64,000 nucleotides of DNA from Streptomyces sp. A1277 (lineage in GTDB: Bacteria; Actinomycetota; Actinomycetes; Streptomycetales; Streptomycetaceae). Below the pieces are notes generated by a model. It was not told the DNA's origin, made no database searches, and worked only from the letters and a program-made list of their open reading frames with translations. The stretch lies in the NCBI RefSeq assembly GCF_004795015.1, contig NZ_SSBI01000013.1, forward strand, positions 1 through 64,000, written 5' to 3'. Of this stretch, positions 26,138 through 34,242 are shown in pieces. Each line of letters starts with the position of its first letter. Position 1 is the stretch's first letter. The position numbers and the translations under genes were made by a program.

Positions 26138-26797
26138 TTAGACTTCTCCAGGTGCCTCGATCGCGACGCAGCAGCCGTGCGGGAGGGGGTCCATCGCCGC
26201 GCGCCAGCCCTCGGCCCCGGGCAGCCCGGCGAGCAGGCCCTCGATGCCGGCCAGGTTCATCCCGCAGACCAGGGCGGGGAATTGGTCCGCCAGGGCGTGG
26301 AAGGGGCAGTTGTTCAGACGGAGCTTGCCGCAGTCCCAGAACGGCTCGTAGCCACGCGCCCGCAGCACCTCGACCGGGTCCGCCCCCTCCTCGGACGCGC
26401 CGCCGTCGGCCTCCCCGGCCGCCCGCGCCGCCGACTGCAACTCCGTGTCCAGGCCGGCCCGTTCGACCACCTCGGCGAGCAGCTTGCTCGCGGTGTCGTA
26501 GGAGCGGGGCGGTACGGACACGGCGTGCTCGCCCTCGGCCCGCCGGTACAGCTTCGAGGGCCGGCCGGCCCCCGGGCCGCTGCGCCCGGAGAGCCGCCGG
26601 AAGCTCACCTCCAGCAGCCCGGCCTCGACCAGCTTGTCCAGGTGGAACGCGGCCAGCGATCGGGAGACCCCGACCGCCTCGGCCGCCGCGTCCCGGCCCA
26701 CCTCGTCCGGGGTGCCGGTGACATGGCGGTACAGCCCGCGCCGCACCGGGTCCGCCAGCACGGCCAACGCCTCAAGGGCGGCATCCTCACTGCTCAC
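26138..26797 (-). CDS. ArsR/SufR-like winged-helix regulator with C-terminal Cys cluster
   Basis: A 219-residue regulator. Residues 1-85 are a winged helix (ALAVLADPVRRGLYRHV, EVGRDAAAEAVGVSRSLAAFHLDKLVEAGLLEVSF). The C-terminal half has five Cys: FWDCGKLRLNNCPFHALADQFPALVC and PLPHGCCVAIEA. This spacing recalls SufR and related regulators that bind an Fe-S cluster or metal in the C-terminal domain. It may therefore sense iron-sulfur status or redox (inference from Cys pattern). It is followed by the DUF3291 gene. Confidence 0.85.
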   Translation of the reverse strand: MSSEDAALEALAVLADPVRRGLYRHVTGTPDEVGRDAAAEAVGVSRSLAAFHLDKLVEAGLLEVSFRRLSGRSGPGAGRPSKLYRRAEGEHAVSVPPRSYDTASKLLAEVVERAGLDTELQSAARAAGEADGGASEEGADPVEVLRARGYEPFWDCGKLRLNNCPFHALADQFPALVCGMNLAGIEGLLAGLPGAEGWRAAMDPLPHGCCVAIEAPGEV

Positions 26798-26836
26798 GGC
26801 AGCGAGTCTAGAACCGACGGATGCGGGCGGCGGCGT

Positions 26837-27931
26837 TCACTCCCGCCGGGCCAGGGCGCCGAGTATCAGCCCGGCCTCCTTGCGCGGTGCGCCGATGAGG
26901 ACCGTGCGGTCGCCGTCGCGGCACTCGATGACCGCCGCGTCGTACTTGTACATGGTGTACCAGGCATGGGGGTCGCCCGGCCGCAGCCCCCGTACGCCGT
27001 GCACGGTCAGCGTCGCGGGCAGCGGCCTGCGGGCGACGCGGCCCGTCGGGTCCGGGGTCGTCGCCGGGGGCCCGTCGCCGAGGACGAGGTTGCCGAAGCC
27101 CGCCGCGCTGTACGGGACGTCGCCGTGGACGGACGCGCTCACGCACCGCACGCCCTTCACGGCCACCGGCACGATGTCGCTCGTGTCCGCCGCACGCGTC
27201 GCTCGGCGCTGCAGCCGCCACGCGCAGAGCGCGGCCAGCGCGAACGACGGCGGGACGGCGCACGCGGTGACCGTGAACGCGTTCCCGATCCCGCTGCCCA
27301 CCATGCCGCCGGTGAATCCGACGAGGGCCACCAACGTGAACGTCAGGAACCATACCATGAACCGCATGGGCGCCATGTGCGTCGCGGACGGGTAGCGGTA
27401 GCGGTACCACCAGGCGGCGTGCAGCAGGACGAGGCCGAAGGGCACGAGCAGCAGGCCGAAGGCCACCGGGAAGCGCCAGTCTTCGGACGGCGACGCCTTG
27501 GTCTCCTGGGTGGCCGCACCGAACCGGACCGTGCGGATCTCGCCGCGCCAGTACACGAGGGTCACCTCGTCGCCCGAGCGCACGGCGGAGTACACCGGCT
27601 CGGAGCCGATCATGTGGATGCGGTGCACCGCGTCCGCGCCCGGCGCCGCGTCCCGTTCCGCGGCGGTCAGCCAGTAGCGCACGCCCCGGCCGGTGGAGAC
27701 GTCCTCCGTGGCCCGCACCGTCGCCGGCACCGCCGTCGTGCACGAGGCCGACCGGGGCTGCCCGGCCCGGCACGCGGGCGCGGCGGCGTAGGCGTCCACG
27801 TCGTGGACCGCGCCCGGGACCAGCGCGAACAGCACCGCACCGGCCAGCACGCACAGCAGGCCGACGCACGCGGGCGCCAGCAGCCTCCAGCGCTCCGGTG
27901 TCCTCGGTCCGCCGCTCGTCGTCGTATCCAT
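26837..27931 (-). CDS. membrane protein, DUF3592-like, function unknown
   Basis: A 364-residue protein. A first helix at about residues 18-42 (LLAPACVGLLCVLAGAVLFALVPGAV) is followed by an extracytoplasmic domain with a DUF3592-type pattern (TVRATEDVSTGRGVRYWLTAAE, SGDEVTLVYWRGEIRTVRFGAATQETKASP). Three or four further helices follow, and a C-terminal cytoplasmic domain ends LIGAPRKEAGLILGALARRE. Paired small beta domains on both sides of the membrane are typical of this group. No neighbour hints at a role; the riboswitch begins about 110 bp beyond its start on the other strand. Confidence 0.75.
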   Translation of the reverse strand: MDTTTSGGPRTPERWRLLAPACVGLLCVLAGAVLFALVPGAVHDVDAYAAAPACRAGQPRSASCTTAVPATVRATEDVSTGRGVRYWLTAAERDAAPGADAVHRIHMIGSEPVYSAVRSGDEVTLVYWRGEIRTVRFGAATQETKASPSEDWRFPVAFGLLLVPFGLVLLHAAWWYRYRYPSATHMAPMRFMVWFLTFTLVALVGFTGGMVGSGIGNAFTVTACAVPPSFALAALCAWRLQRRATRAADTSDIVPVAVKGVRCVSASVHGDVPYSAAGFGNLVLGDGPPATTPDPTGRVARRPLPATLTVHGVRGLRPGDPHAWYTMYKYDAAVIECRDGDRTVLIGAPRKEAGLILGALARRE

Positions 27932-28039
27932 TCCGGACTCCCGCCCCTCCCGGCCCCCGGCCGTCCCGCCTCACCGTCCGCCCGCATTCTGCCCCGGCGG
28001 CGGCGCCCGGACAGGGCCCCCCGGGCCCCGCCCGGTAGA

Positions 28040-28185
28040 GTGTGCGAGTCGTCATCATGCCCGTTCAGGGGGAAGCCGGTGCGAATCCGGCACTGACCAT
28101 TCCCCAAGCTCTCGACTTCGCTCGAGCAGGGGGAGACCCCATTCCGTGAACCGCCGCCTTCGGCGGAAGTCGGAATGCCCTGTCC
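28040..28185 (+). ncRNA. cobalamin (B12) riboswitch, with inserted palindromic element
   Basis: AGGGGGAAGCCGGTGCGAAT followed by CCGGCACTG (28067-28095) is the highly conserved core of the AdoCbl riboswitch, and GTGAACC (28146-28152) resembles its downstream conserved GTGA. A CCGCC-TTCG-GGCGG hairpin follows at 28151-28166. A -10-like TAGAGT at 28036-28041 sets the likely transcript start near 28047. It precedes a five-gene ECF transporter operon, fitting B12-repressed uptake. The expected CCCGCAAC stretch between CTG and GTGA is missing; a 42-bp palindromic insert occupies that place. The boundaries are approximate. Confidence 0.8.
28097..28145. repeat. REP-like palindromic element flanked by CCATTCC repeats
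   Basis: CCATTCC occurs at 28097-28103 and again at 28139-28145, and frames an imperfect palindrome (CCCCAAGCTC...TCGA-CTTCGC-TCGA...GCAGGGGG). I recognise this palindrome type as a dispersed repeat common in Streptomyces intergenic DNA (general knowledge, not searched). It interrupts the conserved part of the B12 riboswitch. Confidence 0.65.
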
Positions 28186-28308
28186 GTGTCGTGACCGGCT
28201 CGTGCCGTCGGGGACCCCCGGCGGCCGGCACCGTCGAGGTATACGGAGCCGGAGCCTGGTGCCTGTGTGTGCCTGTGCCCGGTTCCCCCAGGAGAGGCCC
28301 CCGCCGCC

Positions 28309-29565
28309 ATGACCGTACGCCGCAGCGCAGCTGCGCTCGCCGCCACCGCCGCCGTGCTCTGCGCGGCCGCAGCCCCGGCCGCCGTCGCCGCGCCGTCGCC
28401 CTCCCCCTCCGCGGCGCTGCCCTCGGGTCTTTACGGCACGAAGGACCCGACGTACGACGGGGTGTGGCGGCAGTCACTGGCGTTCCTCGCGCAGCGCGCC
28501 GTGGGTGTCACGCCCGCCGCGAAGGCGGTGGACTGGCTGACCGGCCAGCAGTGCGACAGCGGGGTCTTCCCCGCGTACCGCGCGGACGCCTCCGCGCCCT
28601 GCACCGACAAGACGATGGCCGACACGAACGCGACGGCCGCCGCAGCCCAGGCCCTGCGCGACGTCGGCGGGCACCAGGACGCCGTCGCGAACGCCGTCAG
28701 CTGGCTCAAGTCCGTCCAGAACGAGGACGGCGGCTGGGGCTACACCGCGGGCAGCCCCAGCGACGCGAACTCCACGTCCCTCGTGATCGGCGCCCTCGCC
28801 CGGGCCGGCGCGAAGCTCGGGGACGTGACGACGGACGGCGGCAGGACCCCGTACGCCGCGCTGCTCACCTTCGCCATCCCCTGCGGCGGCAAGGACGGCG
28901 GCGCCTTCGCCTACCAGCCCGACAAGGCCGGCAAGCTCGCCGCCAACGCCGACGCCACCGCGGCCGGCGTCCTCGGCGCGCTCGGCAAGGGGCTCGTCGT
29001 CGGCAACAACGCCGCGGTCAAGGACCCCACCTGCCACAAGGGGTCCGCGTCCGGACCCGAGCAGGCCGCGCAGAACGGCGCCTCCTACCTCGCCACCACC
29101 CTCGCCGAGAGCGGCCACCTCGACTCGGCGCCGATGCCGGGCGCGCAGGACAGCGCCCCGCAGCCCGACTTCGGCAACACCGCCGACGCGGTCGTCGCCC
29201 TGTCCGCATCCGGCCACAAGGACAAGGCCGCCGCCTCGGTCACCTGGCTGGAGAAGAACTCCGCCGACTGGGCGAAGGAGAACGGCCCGGCCGCCTACGC
29301 CCAGCTGATCCTGGCCGCCCACGCGACCGGCACCGACGTCCACGACTTCGGCGGTGCCGACCTGGTCGCCCAGCTCAACGCGACCGGCCCCGAGCCCGCC
29401 GCCGTGAAGAAGCCTCAGGCGACCGCCACCGAGGACGAGGAGAGGAAGGACAGCGGTGACGGCGACGGCATCGGCGGCCTCTGGTGGTTCGTCGGGATCG
29501 GCCTCGCCGTCGGCGCGGGCGTCGGCTTCCTGATCAGCGGCCGCCGCAAGAACCAGCAGCTGTGA
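28309..29565 (+). CDS. membrane-anchored alpha/alpha-toroid protein, candidate B12-capture protein
   Basis: Predicted 418 residues from the ATG at 28309 (GGAGAGG upstream). Residues 1-32 are a signal peptide (AAPAAVAAP). Residues about 40-360 form five or six helical hairpins with prenyltransferase-type repeats (VDWLTGQQCDSGVFPAY, WLKSVQNEDGGWGYTAGSP, CGGKDGGAFAYQPDKAG, YLATTLAESGHLDSAP) and four Cys that could form two disulfides. A charged spacer and a C-terminal helix (GGLWWFVGIGLAVGAGVGFLISGRRK) anchor it to the outer membrane face. The fold is that of the alpha-domain of intrinsic factor and transcobalamin. As the first gene under the riboswitch and before an ECF transporter, it may capture cobalamin at the cell surface (inference). 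The next gene overlaps by 4 bp. Confidence 0.85.
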   Translation: MTVRRSAAALAATAAVLCAAAAPAAVAAPSPSPSAALPSGLYGTKDPTYDGVWRQSLAFLAQRAVGVTPAAKAVDWLTGQQCDSGVFPAYRADASAPCTDKTMADTNATAAAAQALRDVGGHQDAVANAVSWLKSVQNEDGGWGYTAGSPSDANSTSLVIGALARAGAKLGDVTTDGGRTPYAALLTFAIPCGGKDGGAFAYQPDKAGKLAANADATAAGVLGALGKGLVVGNNAAVKDPTCHKGSASGPEQAAQNGASYLATTLAESGHLDSAPMPGAQDSAPQPDFGNTADAVVALSASGHKDKAAASVTWLEKNSADWAKENGPAAYAQLILAAHATGTDVHDFGGADLVAQLNATGPEPAAVKKPQATATEDEERKDSGDGDGIGGLWWFVGIGLAVGAGVGFLISGRRKNQQL

Positions 29566-30242
29566 GGGGCGTCGCACGGACCGCCGCGCTCCTGGTCGCC
29601 GGCGCCGTGCTGGCCGTGCTCGGCGCGGGCACGGCACAGGCGGCGGGCTACCGCTACTGGTCGTTCTGGGAGGGCTCGGCGAGCGGCTGGTCGTACGCCA
29701 CCCAGGGGCCGTCGCTCGTGCGGCCCGACGACGGCTCGGTGCAGGGTTTCCGGTTCGCGGTGAGCGCGGACTCCGAGGACGCGTCGAAGCCGCGCCGCGC
29801 CCCCGACTTCGCGAAGATCTGCGCGGACACACCCGCGAAGGGCGGCAGCAAGCGGGTCGCGCTCGTGATCGACCCGGGCGTCGCGGCGGACGCGCCGGAC
29901 GGGGAGACCCCGCCCGCGCCGCGCACCGCCTGCGCGCGCGTGGCGAAGGACGCGAGCAGCGCGGAGGCGCTGGCCTCGGTCGCCGGGCCGCTGCGCTACG
30001 ACACGAGTGCGATGCTCTGCGCGATCTCCGGCTACCCGGCCACCGGCTGCGGCGAGCAGGTCTCCGGCAACGGGAACGACGGCTCGGACACCGGCGGCGG
30101 CCGGGCGCCCACCTCGGCGTCCGCCGCCGGCTCCTCCTCCGGCGACGGCGGCGGCCCGTCCGCCGGGGTCCTCGTCGGGATCGGCGCCGTCCTGCTCCTC
30201 GGCATCGCCGCAGTCGCGCAGGCCCGCCGCCGCCGCGGATGA
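29562..30242 (+). CDS. membrane-anchored secreted protein of the B12 operon, function unknown
   Basis: Predicted 226 residues from the GTG at 29562, overlapping the previous stop (GTGA). It has a signal peptide (to about residue 27, TAQAAG), then a compact domain starting YRYWSFWEGSASGWSYATQGP, a pattern that recurs in actinobacterial conserved secreted proteins. Cys occur at KICAD, TACAR, MLCA and TGCGE. A Gly/Ser/Thr linker leads to a C-terminal helix (AGVLVGIGAVLLLGIAAVAQARRRRG). It shares the signal-domain-linker-anchor layout of the preceding toroid protein. The two could be the equivalent of the alpha and beta domains of vertebrate B12 carriers encoded separately (speculation). Confidence 0.8.
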   Translation: MRGVARTAALLVAGAVLAVLGAGTAQAAGYRYWSFWEGSASGWSYATQGPSLVRPDDGSVQGFRFAVSADSEDASKPRRAPDFAKICADTPAKGGSKRVALVIDPGVAADAPDGETPPAPRTACARVAKDASSAEALASVAGPLRYDTSAMLCAISGYPATGCGEQVSGNGNDGSDTGGGRAPTSASAAGSSSGDGGGPSAGVLVGIGAVLLLGIAAVAQARRRRG

Positions 30243-31399
30243 CCGGCTCGACGGCCGGCCGCACGGACCCCGCGACGGCCCGGCTCCCCGCCTGGCGCGC
30301 CCCCGCCGCGACCCGCAGCAACGCGCTGCCGGCCGGGGCGTGGTGGCTGTGGGCGCTCGGGCTGGCCACCGCCGCGTCCCGGACCACCAACCCACTGCTG
30401 CTCGGCCTGCTGGTCGGGGTCGCGGGGTACGTGGTGGCCGCGCGCCGCACCGACGCGCCGTGGGCCAGGTCCTACGGGATGTTCATCCGGATCGGGCTGT
30501 TCGTCATCGTGGTGCGCCTCCTCTTCTCCGTCTTCCTGGGCTCGCCGATCCCCGGCACGCACGTCGTGTTCACACTGCCGGAGGTGCCGCTGCCCGCCTG
30601 GGCCAAGGGCGTCCGGATCGGCGGCCGGGTCACCGCCGAGCAGCTGCTGTTCGCGCTGTACGACGGGGCGAAGCTGGCGGCCCTGCTGATCTGCGTCGGC
30701 GCGGCGAACTCGCTCGCCAACCCGGCCCGGCTCCTGAAGTCGCTGCCCGGCGCGCTGTACGAGGCCGGGGTCGCCGTCGTCGTCGCGATGACGTTCGCGC
30801 CGAACATGGTGGCCGACGTGCTGCGGCTGCGCACCGCCCGGCGGCTGCGCGGCCGTCCGACCGGCGGGGTGCGGGCGGTGCTCCAGATCGGGCTGCCCGT
30901 CCTGGAGGGCGCCCTTGAGCGGTCGGTCGCGGTGGCGGCGTCGATGGACGCGCGCGGCTACGGGCGCACCGCACGGGTCCCGGCCGCCGTCCGGCACACC
31001 ACGAACGTCCTCACGCTCGGCGGCCTGCTCGGCGTGTGCGCCGGCACGTACGGGCTGCTCGCCGCGCAGGGTGCGGTGTACGGGCTGCCGCTGCTGATCG
31101 CCGGTCTCGTCGCCGCGATGGCCGGGCTGCGCCTGGGCGGAGCCCGTTCGGCGCGGACCCGCTACCGGCCCGACCGGTGGGGGGTGCGGGCCTGGCTGGT
31201 CGCGGGGTCGGGCGCGGTGGTCGCGGCGGCGATGATCCGGGCCGGGAGCGCCGATCCCGCGGCGCTGCACCCCGGGGTCGTACCGCTCACCGCTCCCGTG
31301 CTGCCGCTGTGGCCGGCCGCCGCCGTGCTGCCCGGGCTGCTGCCGGCACTGGTCGCGCCCGTCCCGCCCTCCCCCACAGGCTTCGAGGAGCAGGTGTGA
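30239..31399 (+). CDS. ECF transporter T component (CbiQ family)
   Basis: A 386-residue membrane protein with 6-8 helices. The coupling-helix motif SMDARGYGR (about residue 237), preceded by LEGALERSVAVAA, is the T-component signature that contacts the ATPases. The ATG overlaps the previous stop (ATGA). It would couple the two-domain ATPase encoded next to the S component at the operon end. It is longer than typical T components (about 260 residues); the extra length is N-terminal and C-terminal helices. Confidence 0.9.
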   Translation: MTGSTAGRTDPATARLPAWRAPAATRSNALPAGAWWLWALGLATAASRTTNPLLLGLLVGVAGYVVAARRTDAPWARSYGMFIRIGLFVIVVRLLFSVFLGSPIPGTHVVFTLPEVPLPAWAKGVRIGGRVTAEQLLFALYDGAKLAALLICVGAANSLANPARLLKSLPGALYEAGVAVVVAMTFAPNMVADVLRLRTARRLRGRPTGGVRAVLQIGLPVLEGALERSVAVAASMDARGYGRTARVPAAVRHTTNVLTLGGLLGVCAGTYGLLAAQGAVYGLPLLIAGLVAAMAGLRLGGARSARTRYRPDRWGVRAWLVAGSGAVVAAAMIRAGSADPAALHPGVVPLTAPVLPLWPAAAVLPGLLPALVAPVPPSPTGFEEQV

Positions 31400-33114
31400 T
31401 CCGGTTCGACGATGTTTCGGTGCGGTACGAGGGTGTGGAGCGCCCCACCCTGTCGGGGGTCGATCTGACGGTCCCGGAAGGCGAGCTGGTGCTGCTCGTC
31501 GGTCCTTCCGGGGTGGGCAAGTCGACGCTGCTGGGCGCCGTCTCGGGGCTCGTGCCGCACTTCACGGGCGGCCGGCTGACCGGGCGGGTCACCGTGGGCG
31601 GGCGGGACACCCGCACGCACAAGCCCCGGGAGCTGGCCGATCTGGTGGGCACGGTGGGCCAGGACCCGCTGTCGCACTTCGTGACGGACACGGTCGAGGA
31701 CGAGCTCGCCTACGGCATGGAGTCGCTGGGCCTGGCCCCGGACGTGATGCGGCGGCGGGTCGAGGAGACCTTGGACCTGCTGGGCCTGGCCGGGCTGCGC
31801 GACCGCCCGATCGCCACCCTGTCCGGCGGCCAGCAGCAGCGGGTCGCGATCGGCTCGGTCCTCACCCCGCACCCCCGGGTCCTGGTGCTGGACGAGCCGA
31901 CGTCCGCGCTGGACCCGGCGGCGGCCGAGGAAGTCCTCGCGGTGCTCCAGCGGCTCGTCCACGACCTGGGCACGACGGTCCTGATGGCGGAACACCGGCT
32001 GGAGCGCGTGGTGCAGTACGCGGACCAGGTCGTCCTGCTGCCGTCGCCGGGCGCCGCCCCGGTGATGGGGGCGCCCGCCGACGTCATGGCGGTCTCCCCG
32101 GTGCACCCGCCGGTCGTGGCGCTCGGTCGCCTTGCGGGCTGGGAGCCGCTGCCGCTCTCGGTCCGGGACGCGCGGCGGCGGGCGTCGGGGATGCGGGAGC
32201 GGCTGGCGGACGTGGTGCCGCAGCCCGTCGGCGGTGGCGCGGGCCACAAGCTCCTCCCGCCGCCCCCTCTCCCCGCCCCGCGCCGGGGCGCCCTCTCCCG
32301 GCTGTTCGGCCGCGCCCCGCAGGAGGCCCCGGCCCCGGAGGCCGTCAGCGGCGACGCGGCGGCCCGGGTCGAGCGGCTGGGGGTGCGGCGCGGCCGGATC
32401 GAGGCGCTGCGCCGGGTGTCGCTCACTGTGGGCCCCGGCGAGACCGTGGCGCTGATGGGGCGCAACGGCGCCGGCAAGTCCACCCTGCTCGGCGCCCTCG
32501 TCGGCATGGTCGAGCCCACCTCCGGCACCGTCCTGACCGGCGGCCGGACCCCGCACCGCACCCCGCCGCGCGAGATGGTCCGCCGGGTCGGCCTCGTACC
32601 GCAGGAGCCGCGCGACCTGCTGTACGCGGACACGGTCGCCGCCGAGTGCGCGGCGGCCGACGCCGACGCGGGGGCCGAGCCGGGCAGCTGCCGGGCGCTG
32701 GTCTCCGAGCTGCTTCCCGGGGTGGTGGACGACACCCACCCCCGCGATCTGTCCGAGGGGCAGCGCCTCGCGCTGGCTCTCGCCCTCGTGCTCACCGCCC
32801 GGCCCCCGCTGCTGCTCCTGGACGAGCCGACCCGGGGTCTGGACTACGCGGCGAAGGCCCGGCTCGTCGGGATGCTGCGCGCGCTGGCCGCCGAGGGGCA
32901 CGCCATCGTGCTGGCCACCCATGACGTGGAGCTGGCCGCCGAGCTGGCCCACCGGGTGGTGATCCTCGCCGACGGGGAGGTCGTCGCGGACGGGCCGACC
33001 GCCGAGGTCGTGGTGTCGTCGCCCGCGTTCGCCCCGCAGACGGCGAAGATCCTCGCCCCGCAGGAATGGCTCACCGTCTCCCAGGTGCGCGCGGCGCTCG
33101 GGGGTGGCGCGTGA
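31396..33114 (+). CDS. ECF transporter double ATPase (fused A and A' components)
   Basis: A 572-residue protein with two complete ABC ATPase domains. Domain 1 (about residues 1-240): Walker A GPSGVGKST, signature LSGGQQQRVAIG, Walker B VLVLDEPTSALD, H-loop AEHRLE. Domain 2 (about 335-560): Walker A GRNGAGKST, signature LSEGQRLALA, Walker B LLLLDEPTRGLD, H-loop ATHDVE. A Pro/Ala-rich linker joins them. It energises cobalamin uptake with the T and S components; the fusion enforces the A-A' heterodimer. It overlaps both neighbours by 4 bp. Confidence 0.93.
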   Translation: MIRFDDVSVRYEGVERPTLSGVDLTVPEGELVLLVGPSGVGKSTLLGAVSGLVPHFTGGRLTGRVTVGGRDTRTHKPRELADLVGTVGQDPLSHFVTDTVEDELAYGMESLGLAPDVMRRRVEETLDLLGLAGLRDRPIATLSGGQQQRVAIGSVLTPHPRVLVLDEPTSALDPAAAEEVLAVLQRLVHDLGTTVLMAEHRLERVVQYADQVVLLPSPGAAPVMGAPADVMAVSPVHPPVVALGRLAGWEPLPLSVRDARRRASGMRERLADVVPQPVGGGAGHKLLPPPPLPAPRRGALSRLFGRAPQEAPAPEAVSGDAAARVERLGVRRGRIEALRRVSLTVGPGETVALMGRNGAGKSTLLGALVGMVEPTSGTVLTGGRTPHRTPPREMVRRVGLVPQEPRDLLYADTVAAECAAADADAGAEPGSCRALVSELLPGVVDDTHPRDLSEGQRLALALALVLTARPPLLLLDEPTRGLDYAAKARLVGMLRALAAEGHAIVLATHDVELAAELAHRVVILADGEVVADGPTAEVVVSSPAFAPQTAKILAPQEWLTVSQVRAALGGGA

Positions 33115-33938
33115 GCGGCACGAAGGGGCGCGGCGGCGGCCCGGTCCGGCTCGGGCCGCGCGCGATCGCCGCGCTGGTGCTGATCAGCGCCATCGGGGTG
33201 GCCGCCTTCGGCTGGCCGCTGCTGGCGGGCCCGGACTCGGGGCTCGCGCACGCCCAGGACGCGCCGTGGCTGTTCGCCGCGCTGCTGCCGCTGCTGGTCG
33301 GGGTGGTGGTCGCGATGATCGCGGACGCCGGGCTCGACGCGAAGGCGGTGGCGATGCTGGGGGTGCTGGCGGCGGTCGGGGCGGCGCTGCGCCCGCTGGG
33401 GGCGGGGACGGCGGGGCTTGAGCCGATGTTCTTCCTGATGGTGCTGAGCGGCCGGGTGCTGGGGCCCGGCTTCGGGTTCGTGCTCGGTTCCGTGACGATG
33501 TTCGCCTCGGCGCTGCTGACCGGCGGGGTGGGGCCGTGGATGCCGTTCCAGATGCTGTCGATGAGCTGGTTCGCGATGGGCGCGGGTCTGCTGCCGGGCC
33601 CGGACCGGCTGCGCGGGCGCGGCGAGCTGTGGATGCTCGCGGCGTACGGGGCGGTGGCGTCGTTCGCGTACGGGACGGTCATGAACCTGTACGGGTGGAC
33701 GATCGTGCCGGGCCTCGCCTCCGGGATCTCCTTCCACGCGGGTGATCCGCTGGGCGAGAACCTGGTGCGGTTCCTGGTGTACTGCGCGACGACGTCGCTG
33801 GGCTGGGACCTGGGCCGGGCCGTGCTCACCGTGGTTCTGACGCTGACGGTCGGGGCGCCGCTGCTGAAGGCGCTGCGGCGGGCCACCAGGCGGGCCGCCT
33901 TCGAGGCCCAGGTCACATTCGACGCCCGTGGCGAGTGA
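33111..33938 (+). CDS. ECF transporter S component, probably cobalamin-specific
   Basis: Predicted 275 residues from the GTG at 33111 (GTGA overlap). There are six or more hydrophobic helices (IAALVLISAIGVAAFGWPLL, WLFAALLPLLVGVVVAMIADAG, FFLMVLSGRVLGPGFGFVLGSVTMFASALLTGGVGPWMPFQML) with the PWMPFQM loop common in S components of the CbrT-like group. The substrate is inferred from the upstream B12 riboswitch, not from residues I can check. It is the last gene of the operon. Confidence 0.85.
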   Translation: MSGTKGRGGGPVRLGPRAIAALVLISAIGVAAFGWPLLAGPDSGLAHAQDAPWLFAALLPLLVGVVVAMIADAGLDAKAVAMLGVLAAVGAALRPLGAGTAGLEPMFFLMVLSGRVLGPGFGFVLGSVTMFASALLTGGVGPWMPFQMLSMSWFAMGAGLLPGPDRLRGRGELWMLAAYGAVASFAYGTVMNLYGWTIVPGLASGISFHAGDPLGENLVRFLVYCATTSLGWDLGRAVLTVVLTLTVGAPLLKALRRATRRAAFEAQVTFDARGE

Positions 33939-34242
33939 GGGCACCCACAGGTCTTTGGTCCCGTACGAAGCGGGATAGGAGCCGCACGGGCGGCCCGCAG
34001 GACCCGGCCCCGACCCCTCCGACCTGCTATGACGCGGTTCGGGGTGGTTCGGGACCTTCGGCCCGGGGTGCGAGGCGGGGTCGTACCGGGGGTCGTTGCC
34101 ATGGCTGAACGGCGCCGCTAAGACTGGATCTCGTCGCCGAGCACCGCAGGGTCCACCGCATCGGATCGCGGTCAACGAGCGCCGGTCCACGCAGGATTCG
34201 GACCGAGCCCGCGACTCCCCCGTTCCCGACGTTAGGTTCCCT
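33939..34242. other. 304-bp leader region before the SLT-domain gene
   Basis: There is no gene on either strand. The last 110 bp before the SLT gene are rich in inverted segments (GGATCGCGGTCAACGAGCG, TTCGGACCGAGCCCGCGAC) and could fold. I looked for a c-di-AMP riboswitch, which precedes some Streptomyces cell-wall lytic genes, but its conserved GGGTGAAT and CAGCTAACC strings are absent. Confidence 0.5.

Noticed and set aside
34090..34242. Possible c-di-AMP (ydaO-type) riboswitch before the SLT-domain gene
   Set aside because: The segment GGACCGAGCCCG recalls part of the motif, but the invariant GGGTGAAT and CAGCTAACC strings are absent. I keep it only as an unexplained structured leader.
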